Of a DNA stretch of 64,000 bases, positions 24,746-33,205 are shown one piece after another (position 1 is the first letter of the stretch; each line of letters opens with the position of its first letter). Made by a program: the position numbers and the translations under genes. Location: contig CAYUVF010000016.1 in assembly GCA_964448045.1 (NCBI GenBank), forward strand, positions 9,631 through 73,630. Reading direction: 5' to 3'. Source of the stretch: CAYUVF01 sp964448045. Its GTDB lineage: Bacteria > Bacteroidota > Rhodothermia > Rhodothermales > Salinibacteraceae. The notes below the pieces were generated by a model. It had not been told where the DNA came from. It did not search any database and saw nothing but the letters and a program-made list of their open reading frames with translations.

Positions 24746-25945
24746 TCACATCCGGCCGCGGAGCATGCCGTTCCAGTACATGCGTGGCAGGCCGTAGGCT
24801 TTGAGCGCGTACATGCTGTAGCGCTCGCGGCTCTGGTCGAAGGGGAACGACTCCTGCGGGTTCTTATCGTAGTCAAACTCGGCGAGGACGAGCTTGCCGT
24901 AGCCGGTGACGAGCGGGCACGAGGTGTAGCCGTCGTACACGCCGTTCGTCGGCTTGGTCTCGTTGATCGACGCCATCAGGTTGTCGACGAGCACCGGCGC
25001 CTGTTTGCGGACGGCCGCGCCCGTTTTCGACGTGGGCAGGTTGCTGTTGTCGCCCAGTGCAAAGACGTTATCGTACGTTTGGTGGCGCAGCGTTTCCGGG
25101 TCGACATCGACCCAGCCCTCCTCGTCTGAAAGCGGGCTCTCAGCGATGAAATCGGGTGCCGACATCGGCGGGGTGACGTGGAGCAGGTCGTAGGGCTCCG
25201 TGGATTCTTCGCCCGTCTCCAGGTTCTTGAAGACGGCTTCTTTGCTGTCGGGTTTGATCTCGATCAGCTCCGTCATCAGGTTCACCTCGATGCCCTTCCG
25301 ATCGACGATCTCATAAAGCGACTTCTCGTACTTCGGCGCGGAGAACAGCTTCCCCTTTGCTTTCATGAACGCGATGCGGCTACCCTCGCGCACGCCCTGG
25401 CGCCGGAAGGCTTCATCGGCGAGGTACATGATCTTCTGCGGCGCCCCGCCACACTTGACGCCCATCGTGGGCTCCGTAAAGAAAGCGGTGCCGCCTTTCG
25501 GGAAGTTCTGAATGGCGGTCCACGTCGACTCCACCGTGTCGTACGAGTAGTTGCTGACGACGCCGGTGTCCGGTTTGCCGACGGACTCCGCAAGGCCGGG
25601 GATGGCATCCCAGTCGATCTGGATGCCAGCGGCCATCACGAGGTAGTCGTACGTGAACGTGTCACCCCCGGCGGTGGTGACGCTGTTGTTCTCGGGGTCG
25701 AACGTGGCCGCAGCGTCTTGAATCCAGGTGGCTCCCTCGGGGATGAAGTCGCCCTCCTTGCGTTCGCTCTCTTCCTTCGGGAAAACGCCCCCGCCGATGA
25801 GCGTCCACAGCGGCTGGTAGTAGTGGGTATCGGATGGTTCGATGACGCCGACCGTGGGGGCGTCGTCCCGGGCGCAGAGCTGCGAGGCAACGGTGAGTCC
25901 GCCGGTGCCCCCGCCAACGATAAGTACTTGATAGTGCGTGTTCAT
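24746..25945 (-). CDS. sqr: sulfide:quinone oxidoreductase
   Basis: SQR oxidises sulfide to a persulfide or sulfane sulfur and reduces the quinone pool at the membrane. The 399-residue flavoprotein has the FAD dinucleotide motif VLIVGGGTGGLTVA at residues 7-20, the conserved HYYQPLWTLIGGG, redox Cys165 in GVKCGGAPQKIMYLADE and Cys343 in TSCPLVTGYGKLVLAEF, spaced as in the SQOR (type II-like) group. A C-terminal amphipathic tail could dock to the membrane. It is the last gene of the minus-strand sulfur cluster, 41 bases after the DUF1641 gene. Confidence 0.93.
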   Translation of the reverse strand: MNTHYQVLIVGGGTGGLTVASQLCARDDAPTVGVIEPSDTHYYQPLWTLIGGGVFPKEESERKEGDFIPEGATWIQDAAATFDPENNSVTTAGGDTFTYDYLVMAAGIQIDWDAIPGLAESVGKPDTGVVSNYSYDTVESTWTAIQNFPKGGTAFFTEPTMGVKCGGAPQKIMYLADEAFRRQGVREGSRIAFMKAKGKLFSAPKYEKSLYEIVDRKGIEVNLMTELIEIKPDSKEAVFKNLETGEESTEPYDLLHVTPPMSAPDFIAESPLSDEEGWVDVDPETLRHQTYDNVFALGDNSNLPTSKTGAAVRKQAPVLVDNLMASINETKPTNGVYDGYTSCPLVTGYGKLVLAEFDYDKNPQESFPFDQSRERYSMYALKAYGLPRMYWNGMLRGRM

Positions 25946-25986
25946 GGCGCAGTCGCTGGTCTGATGAGAAAGTGCAAGAGTGCGGA

Positions 25987-26910
25987 TTACTGGCGCATGT
26001 GCCGGCCAAAGTGTTTGGCAAACTGCATCACGAAGCCAAGCGCGTGCTGCACGTCTGGGTCGCGCAGGGCCCCGAGCAGGCCGAAGAAGCCCAGCTGAGG
26101 CGTCTGCCCGCGGGCGGCCTCGTCCTGGCTCTGCACGAGCGCGGTGCCCAGGCTACCCACAGCGCGTAGCGCCTGGGGGTCGAGCACGCCAGAGTCGAGC
26201 AGCGCCTGAAACTCATCGGTGCGGAACAGCTCGCCCAGCCGGCCCATCGCACTGAAGGCCTGGCGCAGCGTCTGCTCCGGATCGTACCCATGCTCGGCTG
26301 CGCGGGCGTACTCGGCGTCAACCATGTCGGCGAGCATCGCGATGAAGTCGGGAGCCTGCTCAGCCAGTGCGGCCAACTGCTCCAACTGATCGGCTTGGTC
26401 CATGAGGGCATGGAGCGCTCGGGCCGTTTCGGGCTCGGTGAGCTTTTCGGCCAGCTTCAGCGCCTCGCCAGCGCGTTCGTCGAGTACCACGCCCCGGTCA
26501 GCTGCGCGGGTGAGCGCGTCATCGGCGATGTCGGCGGTCGTGGCCAGCGCCGCTGGCAGCTGATCGGCCAGATCGGCCAACTGCTCCAGCTGATCGATGC
26601 GCTCCATCAGCCGGGTGAGCACTGCGACGGTGCGCGGCTCGGTGAGCTTTTCGGCGAGCTTTAATGCTTCACGAGCTCGCTCGTCGAAGACCACCCCGCG
26701 ATCGGCAGCGCGCGTCAGCTCCTCGTCGATCGTATCGGTGGCGATATTGAGCGCTGCGGGGAGCTGCTCATCCAGCTGCTCCACCACGTCGACGGCGCGC
26801 TCGATCGTATCCAGCCGATCCAGCAGCCGGTTGAGTTGAGCCGCCGTCTCAGGATCGTCCAGGCGAGCCTGCAGGGCGGCGGTTCCGTTGGGGGAAGACG
26901 ATGGGGCCAT
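25987..26910 (-). CDS. DUF1641 protein with internal tandem repeat
   Basis: The 307-residue helical protein ends with a DUF1641-like block (about 270-305: GFFGLLGALRDPDVQHALGF), a family often encoded beside SQR. Its front half consists of repeats: residues 50-117 and 118-185 are near-copies with a 68-residue period sharing LTRAADRGVV, DERA and EALKLAEKLTEP, and residues 15-49 resemble the second half of the same unit. No signal peptide or strong membrane helix is evident. It probably assists SQR or membrane attachment. Candidate operators lie in the 100 bases upstream, so it may head its own unit with sqr. Confidence 0.85.
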   Translation of the reverse strand: MAPSSSPNGTAALQARLDDPETAAQLNRLLDRLDTIERAVDVVEQLDEQLPAALNIATDTIDEELTRAADRGVVFDERAREALKLAEKLTEPRTVAVLTRLMERIDQLEQLADLADQLPAALATTADIADDALTRAADRGVVLDERAGEALKLAEKLTEPETARALHALMDQADQLEQLAALAEQAPDFIAMLADMVDAEYARAAEHGYDPEQTLRQAFSAMGRLGELFRTDEFQALLDSGVLDPQALRAVGSLGTALVQSQDEAARGQTPQLGFFGLLGALRDPDVQHALGFVMQFAKHFGRHMRQ

Positions 26911-26952
26911 GGCTGTACCTTCGGGCTCGGTGCAAGGAGTGCAAAACGGGAT

Positions 26953-26966
26953 TGTAAGCGCTTACA
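26953..26966. promoter_or_regulatory. perfect 14-base palindrome ahead of DUF1641-sqr
   Basis: TGTAAGCGCTTACA is a perfect palindrome 43 bases upstream of the DUF1641 start. It has the shape of a LacI/GalR-type operator. It is the only such site I noticed in the window and lies in the AT-rich gap between two genes of the sulfur cluster. Confidence 0.55.
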
Positions 26967-26991
26967 CGATTAAAATATAAAATGTATTACC

Positions 26992-27002
26992 TGTAATTAC
27001 AA
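26992..27002. promoter_or_regulatory. TGTAATTACAA motif, candidate shared operator
   Basis: TGTAATTACA is a perfect 10-base palindrome, 82 bases upstream of the DUF1641 start. An 11-base form differing at one position (TGTTATTACAA) lies at 32068-32078, 51 bases ahead of the first gene of the same cluster. Sharing between the two unit starts suggests a common regulator. Confidence 0.45.
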
Positions 27003-27009
27003 GTAGGAA

Positions 27010-27603
27010 TTACGGGAGCGTGTCCGGAACGAACACGGAGTAGAGGCCGCGCAGATCGCCCGCTTCAAACCCGAAGGCTTTGTCTTCCGGATAATTTGCC
27101 TTCACGAAAGCGGGGCGGTCGGCTTTGGCGCCGTGGCAGGCCAGGCACGAGGACTCGACGGTGATTCGGCGGAAGTAGCGCCAGCCGGGGGTGCCGTTAC
27201 GCTCGGTGCGCGTCCAGAGGCGCACGGCGTCGGGGTTTTGTTTGAAACGCTCGAAGAAGGGCTTTGCCGGTGTATCCAGCTGATGAGCCGGGTTACGGTA
27301 GCGTGCGGCAATTTGCCGGACGCCCCAGTTATGCTCGCCCGCGATCTGTTTGGCTCGCTGGCCGACGGGTTTGCAGACCCGCGCAAACGTCTGCTGGTCA
27401 ACCGATTCGTCGCTGCTGATCGTTTGGGCCAGCCGGGAGCGCATCGCGTCGAGCGCCTCGATCTCCTGCTCGACCACGGCCTGCAGGGCCGAGTCGGGGT
27501 CGGCGGATTCGGCCGTCTTGGTCTGATCAGAGGGGGCATCGGTGCGGCCGCATCCGGCCGTCAGCACGAAAATGAGCGATAGTAGAAGGGCAGCAGTGCG
27601 CAT
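27010..27603 (-). CDS. haem-binding lipoprotein (DUF3365/Tll0287-like)
   Basis: The 197-residue lipoprotein has signal MRTAALLLSLIFVLTAGC (Cys18) and a mature domain with the c-type haem motif CLACH (Cys153, Cys156, His157) within SSCLACHGAKADRP. The WRYFRRITVES and KPFFERFKQNPDA segments match the DUF3365 (Tll0287) family, PAS-like haem proteins with redox or sensing roles. In this cluster it could sense or transfer electrons from sulfur oxidation at the outer face of a membrane. It follows the SulP gene by 14 bases and is probably co-transcribed with it. Confidence 0.88.
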   Translation of the reverse strand: MRTAALLLSLIFVLTAGCGRTDAPSDQTKTAESADPDSALQAVVEQEIEALDAMRSRLAQTISSDESVDQQTFARVCKPVGQRAKQIAGEHNWGVRQIAARYRNPAHQLDTPAKPFFERFKQNPDAVRLWTRTERNGTPGWRYFRRITVESSCLACHGAKADRPAFVKANYPEDKAFGFEAGDLRGLYSVFVPDTLP

Positions 27604-27617
27604 GACGAGGGGACAGG

Positions 27618-29357
27618 TTATTCGGTATCGATGGTGGAAACGCGGGCTGAGGGGTCCATTGCGGCTCCGTTGGCGAAGCGGGGTTGGGTCTCGGCGACGG
27701 CCTCGACGGCGTTGTGCACCTCCATGAAGAAGTGGTTCTCGCCGATGAGGTCGACGACCCCGGCCTTTTTCAGTACATCCATCACGGGGCCTTTCACGCC
27801 GGCGAAGTAAAATTCGTAGCCTTTCTCTTGGAAGTCTTCGATGATCTCCTTGAGCGCTTCGGCGCCGGTGGCGTCGATATCATTCACCGGGTAGGCATCG
27901 AACACGAGCCGTTTCAGCGCCTCGTCCTGCACCATGATCTCGTTGATCTCGTCCTTCAGGAAGGCAGCATTGGCGAAGTAGAGCGAGGCATCCATCCGGT
28001 AAACGACCACGTCGCTGCGCGTGAGTGCATCGGGATGGCGCTTGACGTTGCGGAACGTGTTGGTCTCGGGCAGGCGGCCCATCGTGGCGGTGTGGGGCCG
28101 CGAGGTGCGATGGATGACGACGATCAGCGAAACGATGACGCCGACGAGGATGCCCTCTTCGATGCCGAGGCCCAGCGTGGCGAGAAAGGTGAGCATCATC
28201 AGCGCGAAGTCTTTCCGCTTGACGCGCCAGAGGAAGCGTGCTTCGGCCACGTCGATGAGGCTTGCGACGGCGACCATGACGATGGCGGCCAGCACAGCGT
28301 TCGGCATGTAGTAGAAGAGGGGCGTCAGGAGGAGCAGCGTGAGGGCGATGACGCCCGCGCTGATGAGCCCGGCGAGATTAGTCCGCGCGCCCGATTCGGC
28401 ATTGACGGCCGTCCGCGAGAAGCCGCCCGTTACCGGATACGACTGCAACAAAGCGCCGCCGATGTTGGCCAGCCCGAGCCCAATCAGCTCTTGATTGGCA
28501 TCGACCTCGTAGCGGTTTTTGGAGGCGTATACCTTGGCTACGGCAATCGACTCCATGAAGCCCACGAGCGCAATGGCCATGGCGGTTGGCCAGAGGGCTT
28601 GCAGGTCCGCCAGGGCGAGCGAGGGCACGGTGGGAGCGGGCAGCCCCTCGGGTACGCTACCTACGATGCGCACGCCGTGCTCGTGCAGGCCGAAGCCCCA
28701 TACGGCGAGGGTGCTGAGCACGACTACCACGAGCGATGCCGGAAAGGCCTTCTTCCAGCGCTTCAATCCCACGAGGATGGCAATGCTGCCGAGGCCCACG
28801 AGCAACGTGAGCGGATTCGTCGCTCCCAGATTCTGGAGCGCTCCCCACAGGATTTCGTGGACGTAGCTGGAGCGCTCCAGGTCGAGGCCCAGAAGGTGCT
28901 TTAACTGGTTCAGCCCAATGATGAGCGCCGCCGCCGAGGTAAAGCCGCTGAGCACAGGGTGTGAGAGAAAGTTCGTTAAAAACCCGAAGCGGGCGACGCC
29001 CAGCGCAAACTGGATGACGCCCACCATAAAGGCCAGTAGGACAGCGAGGGTGATATAGCGTTCGACATCGCCCCCGGCGAGGGGAGCCACCCCCGCGGCC
29101 ACCAGCAGCGACACCATCGCCACCGGACCCACAGCCAGCTGCCTCGAGGTGCCAAACAGCGCGTACAGCACGAGTGGCAGCAGCGAAGCGTACAGCCCGT
29201 AGATGGGCGGCAGGCCGGCGATCAGGGCGTAGGCCATCCCCTGCGGGATGAGCATGACGCCGACGGTAAAGCCTGCCGTGAGGTCGCCGCGCAGGTCGTC
29301 GGTTTCGTATGCGGGGAGCCAGTCGAGCGGAGGAAAAAAGCGCGAAAGGGCATTCAT
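27618..29357 (-). CDS. SulP family anion permease with STAS domain
   Basis: SulP proteins move sulfate, bicarbonate or related anions. ATG 29357 gives 579 aa; a GTG/ATG five codons earlier is possible. About 11-14 membrane segments are visible after the entry motif LTAGFTVGVMLIPQGMAYALIAGLPPIYGLYASL, here cited by its family role. A C-terminal STAS domain (about 450-560) contains RMDASLYFANAAFLKDE and FDAYPVNDIDATGAEAL. Located between the persulfide dioxygenase and the haem lipoprotein, it likely exports or imports sulfur oxyanions. A strong terminator precedes it, so its expression may be separable from the upstream genes. Confidence 0.93.
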   Translation of the reverse strand: MNALSRFFPPLDWLPAYETDDLRGDLTAGFTVGVMLIPQGMAYALIAGLPPIYGLYASLLPLVLYALFGTSRQLAVGPVAMVSLLVAAGVAPLAGGDVERYITLAVLLAFMVGVIQFALGVARFGFLTNFLSHPVLSGFTSAAALIIGLNQLKHLLGLDLERSSYVHEILWGALQNLGATNPLTLLVGLGSIAILVGLKRWKKAFPASLVVVVLSTLAVWGFGLHEHGVRIVGSVPEGLPAPTVPSLALADLQALWPTAMAIALVGFMESIAVAKVYASKNRYEVDANQELIGLGLANIGGALLQSYPVTGGFSRTAVNAESGARTNLAGLISAGVIALTLLLLTPLFYYMPNAVLAAIVMVAVASLIDVAEARFLWRVKRKDFALMMLTFLATLGLGIEEGILVGVIVSLIVVIHRTSRPHTATMGRLPETNTFRNVKRHPDALTRSDVVVYRMDASLYFANAAFLKDEINEIMVQDEALKRLVFDAYPVNDIDATGAEALKEIIEDFQEKGYEFYFAGVKGPVMDVLKKAGVVDLIGENHFFMEVHNAVEAVAETQPRFANGAAMDPSARVSTIDTE

Positions 29358-29390
29358 GAAGCTAAAAACCAAGCACGAAAGAAATCATAA

Positions 29391-29434
29391 AACGGACAGA
29401 GCGGAGGGCCTCCGGGCTCTCCGCTCTGTCCGTT
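29391..29434 (-). terminator. 16-bp hairpin terminator between PDO-rhodanese and SulP genes
   Basis: A perfect 16-base-pair stem (29391-29406 with 29419-29434) and 12-base loop is followed on the minus strand by TTTTAT. It starts eight bases after the stop of the persulfide dioxygenase gene and would stop or attenuate transcription before the SulP gene. Confidence 0.88.
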
Positions 29435-29441
29435 GAGCGGC

Positions 29442-30887
29442 TTACGCCGCCGTCGCTGCTTTTTCTTGGCCTTGGGCAACCTCGCCCATCTGCTCCCACG
29501 TCTCGAAGTCGTCGTTCACGTATTCGACCTTGTGACCGAAGCGCTCCAGCAGCGAGGACGCCGCCGCGGCCCGCGCACCGCTCTGGCAGTGGACGAGTAG
29601 CGTGTTGTCCTCCGGCACTTCATCCTGGCGGACGAACAGCCGCGTGTGCGCCAGATTCGCTGCGCCCGGCACGTGGCCTTCCTCGTACTCCGAGATGCCG
29701 CGTACATCGAACACCAGCGCATCAGCATCCTCCATGCGCTGTTGCATTGCGCTGAAGTCGATCTCCGGCGTCCGGTCCAGATCGTCGATCTGATCGAGCA
29801 TATCGGGCGTCGCGAAGCCCTCCACATTATCCAGCCCGATGCGCACGAGATCGCGGATGGCTTCGCTCAGCTTATCTTCCTCGATGATCAGCACGATGGG
29901 CGTGTCTTCCTCGATGAAGGAGCCCGTGATCGTGGGGAAGGTCTTATTGAGCGGGGCGTAGATGGAGCCGGGCAGGTGGGCGTGCATGAACGAGGAGCGG
30001 TCGAGCCGCGTGTCGACCACGGCCACGTCGGTGCTGTTGGCGAGCGCTTTCAACTCCTTGACCATCAGCTTCTTCGGTTGCGGCAGGCGGCCGCCCAGTA
30101 CGGTGGGGCCGAGCTTGTTGTCGCGCTTCATCCGGGCGAAGTACATCGGCGGCTCGGGTTGGCCGGAGAGGATGAAGTCGACGAAGTGGTCCTCGGTGTC
30201 GGAGGCCTGGATCGAGGCGTTGTTGCGCAGCTCGTAGCCGACGGTCGAAAGCGGGATGTCGCCGAGGGCTTTGCCGCAGGCACTTCCGGCACCATGTGCG
30301 GGCCACACCTGCAGGAACTCGGGCATCTCTTTCTTGAAGCGCTCGACTGAGTCGTAGAGCACCTTGGCGCCTTCGACCATCGTGCCTTCGAGGCCGGCGG
30401 CGGTTTCGAGCAGATCCGGACGGCCGAGGTCGCCTACGAAGACGAAGTCGCCGGTGGCAACCGCAATCGGCTCGTCGGCGCCGCTGCCGTGGTCGGTGAT
30501 GATGTAGCTCAGGTGCTCGGGCGTGTGGCCGGGCGAGTGAACAGCTTCGATTTCGATGTTGCCGACCATGAACGTATCGCCATCGGTAAGCAGCTCGTAG
30601 TCGTAATCCGAATCGAGGAGCCACTCATATTTCCAGTCGGCATCGCCTTCATCGGAGGCGTACACCTTCACGCCACGCTCGGCAAATTCGCGCATGCCGG
30701 TGAGGTAGTCGGCGTGGATGTGGGTGTCGACGACGGCGGTGATTTCCAGCTCGTTCTCTTCGGCGAGGTCGATGTACTGGTCGATGTCGCGCTCGGGGTC
30801 GATGATGAGCGCTTCGCCCGTAGCCGGACAGCCCACGAGGTAGGCGTATTGTGCGAGTTTGGGGTCGAAAACCTGTCGGACAAGCAT
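29442..30887 (-). CDS. persulfide dioxygenase-type metallo-beta-lactamase fused to two rhodanese domains
   Basis: The 481-residue protein has an ETHE1/glyoxalase II-like domain with THIHADYLTG (His56, His58, Asp60), SPGHTPEHL (His121), the metal Asp154 in VGDLGRPDL and PAHGAGSACG. Two rhodanese domains follow: the first (about 265-360) has no catalytic Cys (VLIIEEDKL); the second (about 375-470) has the active Cys434 in LLVHCQSGARA. Such proteins oxidise glutathione or bacterial persulfide to sulfite and transfer sulfane sulfur. It acts downstream of SQR encoded in the same cluster and follows the YeeE pair. Confidence 0.94.
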   Translation of the reverse strand: MLVRQVFDPKLAQYAYLVGCPATGEALIIDPERDIDQYIDLAEENELEITAVVDTHIHADYLTGMREFAERGVKVYASDEGDADWKYEWLLDSDYDYELLTDGDTFMVGNIEIEAVHSPGHTPEHLSYIITDHGSGADEPIAVATGDFVFVGDLGRPDLLETAAGLEGTMVEGAKVLYDSVERFKKEMPEFLQVWPAHGAGSACGKALGDIPLSTVGYELRNNASIQASDTEDHFVDFILSGQPEPPMYFARMKRDNKLGPTVLGGRLPQPKKLMVKELKALANSTDVAVVDTRLDRSSFMHAHLPGSIYAPLNKTFPTITGSFIEEDTPIVLIIEEDKLSEAIRDLVRIGLDNVEGFATPDMLDQIDDLDRTPEIDFSAMQQRMEDADALVFDVRGISEYEEGHVPGAANLAHTRLFVRQDEVPEDNTLLVHCQSGARAAAASSLLERFGHKVEYVNDDFETWEQMGEVAQGQEKAATAA

Positions 30888-30949
30888 GGTCGTGTAGAGG
30901 TTGGTGTGAGAGGGTGCGTGGTGAGGATATCAGACTGGGCAGGGCGGGA

Positions 30950-31438
30950 TCAGTGGGGCAGTCGCGGTTGCAGCTGGCCGTAGGCCCAGGCACCGGCGAT
31001 AGCGCTTACGAGGCCGACGATCACCGGCGTGAAGCCCGCGCCGATCAGCGCATAGATTGGGCCCGGGCAGGCGCCCAGCAGGCCCCATCCGAGGCCAAAG
31101 ATGATGCCGCCCAGAATCTGGCTTTGGCCCGTCTCGTAGCTTTTTGGCTTGATGGTGATCGGCTCGCCGCGGATCGTGCGGACATCCGCCCGCTTGATCC
31201 ATTGGACCGACAGCGCCGCGACGACGACGGCGCTTCCGATGATGCCGTACATGTGGACCGCCTGGAAGCGGAACATCTCTTGGATGCGAAACCAGGATAC
31301 GACCTCACTTTTGATGAGGATGATACCGAAACCAATGCCCATCGCCAGGTAGATGAGCAGATCGCTGATACGGGGGGCAGCGTCCTCAGTGAGGGCCGGG
31401 TCCGCCTGCGCGTCGGACTGCATCGTGGGAGTGCTCAT
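30950..31438 (-). CDS. YeeE/YedE family (DUF6691-type) sulfur-transport membrane protein
   Basis: A 162-residue protein with four hydrophobic segments (about 25-45, 62-82, 110-130, 138-155) and the family Cys motif LGACPGPIYALIGAG. YeeE/YedE proteins are half-size channels that pass thiosulfate or other reduced sulfur compounds; two adjacent half proteins commonly work together. The partner lies 18 bases upstream. Its place ahead of the persulfide dioxygenase supports uptake of reduced sulfur. Confidence 0.93.
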   Translation of the reverse strand: MSTPTMQSDAQADPALTEDAAPRISDLLIYLAMGIGFGIILIKSEVVSWFRIQEMFRFQAVHMYGIIGSAVVVAALSVQWIKRADVRTIRGEPITIKPKSYETGQSQILGGIIFGLGWGLLGACPGPIYALIGAGFTPVIVGLVSAIAGAWAYGQLQPRLPH

Positions 31439-31456
31439 GGTCGTACGGAGGATGCG

Positions 31457-32017
31457 TTACAGAAGGATCGGGAGGACGACGTGGGTGATAAACAGGCCGC
31501 CAATGAAGAAGCCGATGACGGCAATCAGCGAGGGCTTTTGTAGCGTGGCAAGGCCCGTGATGGCGTGGCCGGAGGTGCATCCGCCGGCGTAGCGCGCCCC
31601 GAAGCCTACGAGGAAGCCACCGAGCACGATGACCATCAGCCCGGGGACCGTCGTTAGGCTCGACCAACTAAACAAATCGGCCGGGAGCAGCGTCGAAAAA
31701 TCCTGAATGCCGAGGTCGCTCAGCGCCGTTCGCGTCGCCTCGGAGATAGCAACCGGATTGGGGTTATGCAGCACCGTTCCGGCGATCAGCCCGCCAATAA
31801 GGATGCCGACGACAAAGACGATATTCCAGAGGCCGCGCCGGATCCAGTCGTATTGAAAGTACGGGGCCGAGCCGGGGATCGTCGCGGTGCACACGTGGCG
31901 CAGGCTCGACGAGATCCCGAAGGCTTTACCGGTCAGCACCAGTAGCAGAGGAACCATCAGCCCAATAATGGGACCGGCCACGTACCAGGGCCAGGGTTGA
32001 GAGAGAGTTTCCAGCAT
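31457..32017 (-). CDS. YeeE/YedE family sulfur-transport membrane protein
   Basis: The 186-residue first gene of the sulfur cluster has about five hydrophobic segments and the conserved RYAGGCTSGHAITGLA motif with the Cys used to relay sulfur in TsuA-like channels. A second Cys (SLRHVCTATIPG) lies in the first half. It forms a pair with the following gene. The presumed cluster promoter is in the AT-rich 32030-32110 stretch, where a TGTTATTACAA motif shared with the DUF1641 promoter lies 51 bases ahead of the start. Confidence 0.93.
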   Translation of the reverse strand: MLETLSQPWPWYVAGPIIGLMVPLLLVLTGKAFGISSSLRHVCTATIPGSAPYFQYDWIRRGLWNIVFVVGILIGGLIAGTVLHNPNPVAISEATRTALSDLGIQDFSTLLPADLFSWSSLTTVPGLMVIVLGGFLVGFGARYAGGCTSGHAITGLATLQKPSLIAVIGFFIGGLFITHVVLPILL

Positions 32018-32383
32018 GATCGCTCAGGCAGTTCGCGAAAGTCAGGGGGCGATGATATATTATGTCTTGTTATTACAACTCGGTGTTCGGATGTATTCTC
32101 ATATGGTAGTATAGTTTCATTCGTTCACCGGATTTTAACAAACGGGGTGCAAAAGTGTTTGCGTGTGTGCATCGATTGGGTTGTTTGGCCGAGGCGAGGA
32201 AAGCTATGTGATGCTATCGGAACGGCGGGAATTCCAATCGAGCACAGCCGGATGCGCCTCGGCTCTGCTGGAGCGCCCCTTCGGCAGACTCTCTTTCATG
32301 ACATTTAATGCAACCTCGTATTGCTTGATGGTTATATTTACTACACTGGGATGATGCTTGTACTCAAACAGAAGGGAAAAGAC
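32018..32383. other. divergent intergenic region upstream of the sulfur cluster
   Basis: The 366 bases separate the first YeeE gene and a divergent secreted-protein gene. 32030-32130 is markedly AT-rich (ATATATTATG, the TGTTATTACAA motif, CATATGGTAGTATAG) and should hold the cluster promoter. 32160-32290 is GC-rich with no convincing gene. 32290-32345 is AT-rich again and may carry the promoter of the plus-strand gene. No regulator gene is encoded here. Confidence 0.5.
32068..32078. promoter_or_regulatory. TGTTATTACAA motif, candidate shared operator
   Basis: The site contains the dyad TTGT-n4-ACAA (32067-32078) and differs in one base from the motif at 26992-27002. It lies in the AT-rich presumed promoter of the first YeeE gene. 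Confidence 0.45.
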
Positions 32384-33205
32384 ATGAACGCACTCCATCC
32401 GTTTTTTCGAGGTGCCTGGGCGCGCGCGTTGAGCCTCGGGGCGCTCGCGATCGTGCTGATCGGGTTGGGCGTCCGCGCGGGCTACGCGCAGAGCACCGAT
32501 CCGAGCGGCATCCCGACCAAGCTCGTGGTTCGGGCAGTGTCGCAGGATGCGAAGTTGATCCAGGATCCTGTGGGCGGCGCGCACATCACCGTCCGCAACG
32601 CCGAGACGGGCGAGGTGCTTGCCGAGGGAGTGCAGCAGGGCGACTCGGGCAGTACCGCCCAGATCATGCGGCAGCCGCACGAACGCGGGGCAGACATTTA
32701 CGATACGCCCGGCGCTGCCGTCTTCTCCACGACGCTGGCTTTGACTGAGCCTACCCGCATCGAAATCACCGCCGAGGGGCCGCTGGGCTATCCGCGGGCC
32801 ATGCAGTCCGCTTCGACGACACTGCTCATGGTGCCCGGCAAGGACGTCGTCGGCAATGGCGTGGTGCTCACGCTGCACGGGTTCATCGTCGAGGTGTTGG
32901 CGCCGCAGGACGCCTCGGCTGCCGTGCCGGGGGATGAGCTCGCCGTGCAGGCCCGCGTCCGCATGATGTGCGGTTGCCCGACGGAGCCCGGCGGCCTCTG
33001 GGATGCGAGTCGGTACGACATCCGCGCGCAGTTGCTCAAAGACGGCAAGATCGTGAGCGCGACGCCGCTGCAGTTCGCGGGACGCACCAGCATCTACGGC
33101 GCAACGATCAGTGTGCCCGCCGAAGGCGCCGATCAGCTCCGCGTGGTCGCCACCGATGCCGACCGCGTCAACTTTGGCATGGACACAATGATGCTCATCG
33201 AATGA
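32384..33205 (+). CDS. secreted protein of unknown function
   Basis: ATG 32384, preceded by AAGGGAAAAG, gives 273 aa with a signal peptide ending near GYAQ36. The mature part is beta-rich, beginning IPTKLVVRAVSQDAKLI and containing GGAHITVRNAETGEVLAEG and a Cys pair in MMCGCPTEPGG near the middle. The overall look is of tandem Ig-like or transthyretin-like domains; I do not know the family. Its stop overlaps the start of the methyltransferase gene as ATGA, indicating coupling. It diverges from the sulfur cluster and could be a periplasmic accessory of it, which is inference. Confidence 0.78.
   Translation: MNALHPFFRGAWARALSLGALAIVLIGLGVRAGYAQSTDPSGIPTKLVVRAVSQDAKLIQDPVGGAHITVRNAETGEVLAEGVQQGDSGSTAQIMRQPHERGADIYDTPGAAVFSTTLALTEPTRIEITAEGPLGYPRAMQSASTTLLMVPGKDVVGNGVVLTLHGFIVEVLAPQDASAAVPGDELAVQARVRMMCGCPTEPGGLWDASRYDIRAQLLKDGKIVSATPLQFAGRTSIYGATISVPAEGADQLRVVATDADRVNFGMDTMMLIE

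Noticed and set aside
27684..28904. 406-codon plus-strand frame opposite SulP
   Set aside because: Antisense shadow with His/Asp/Glu-rich low-complexity composition.
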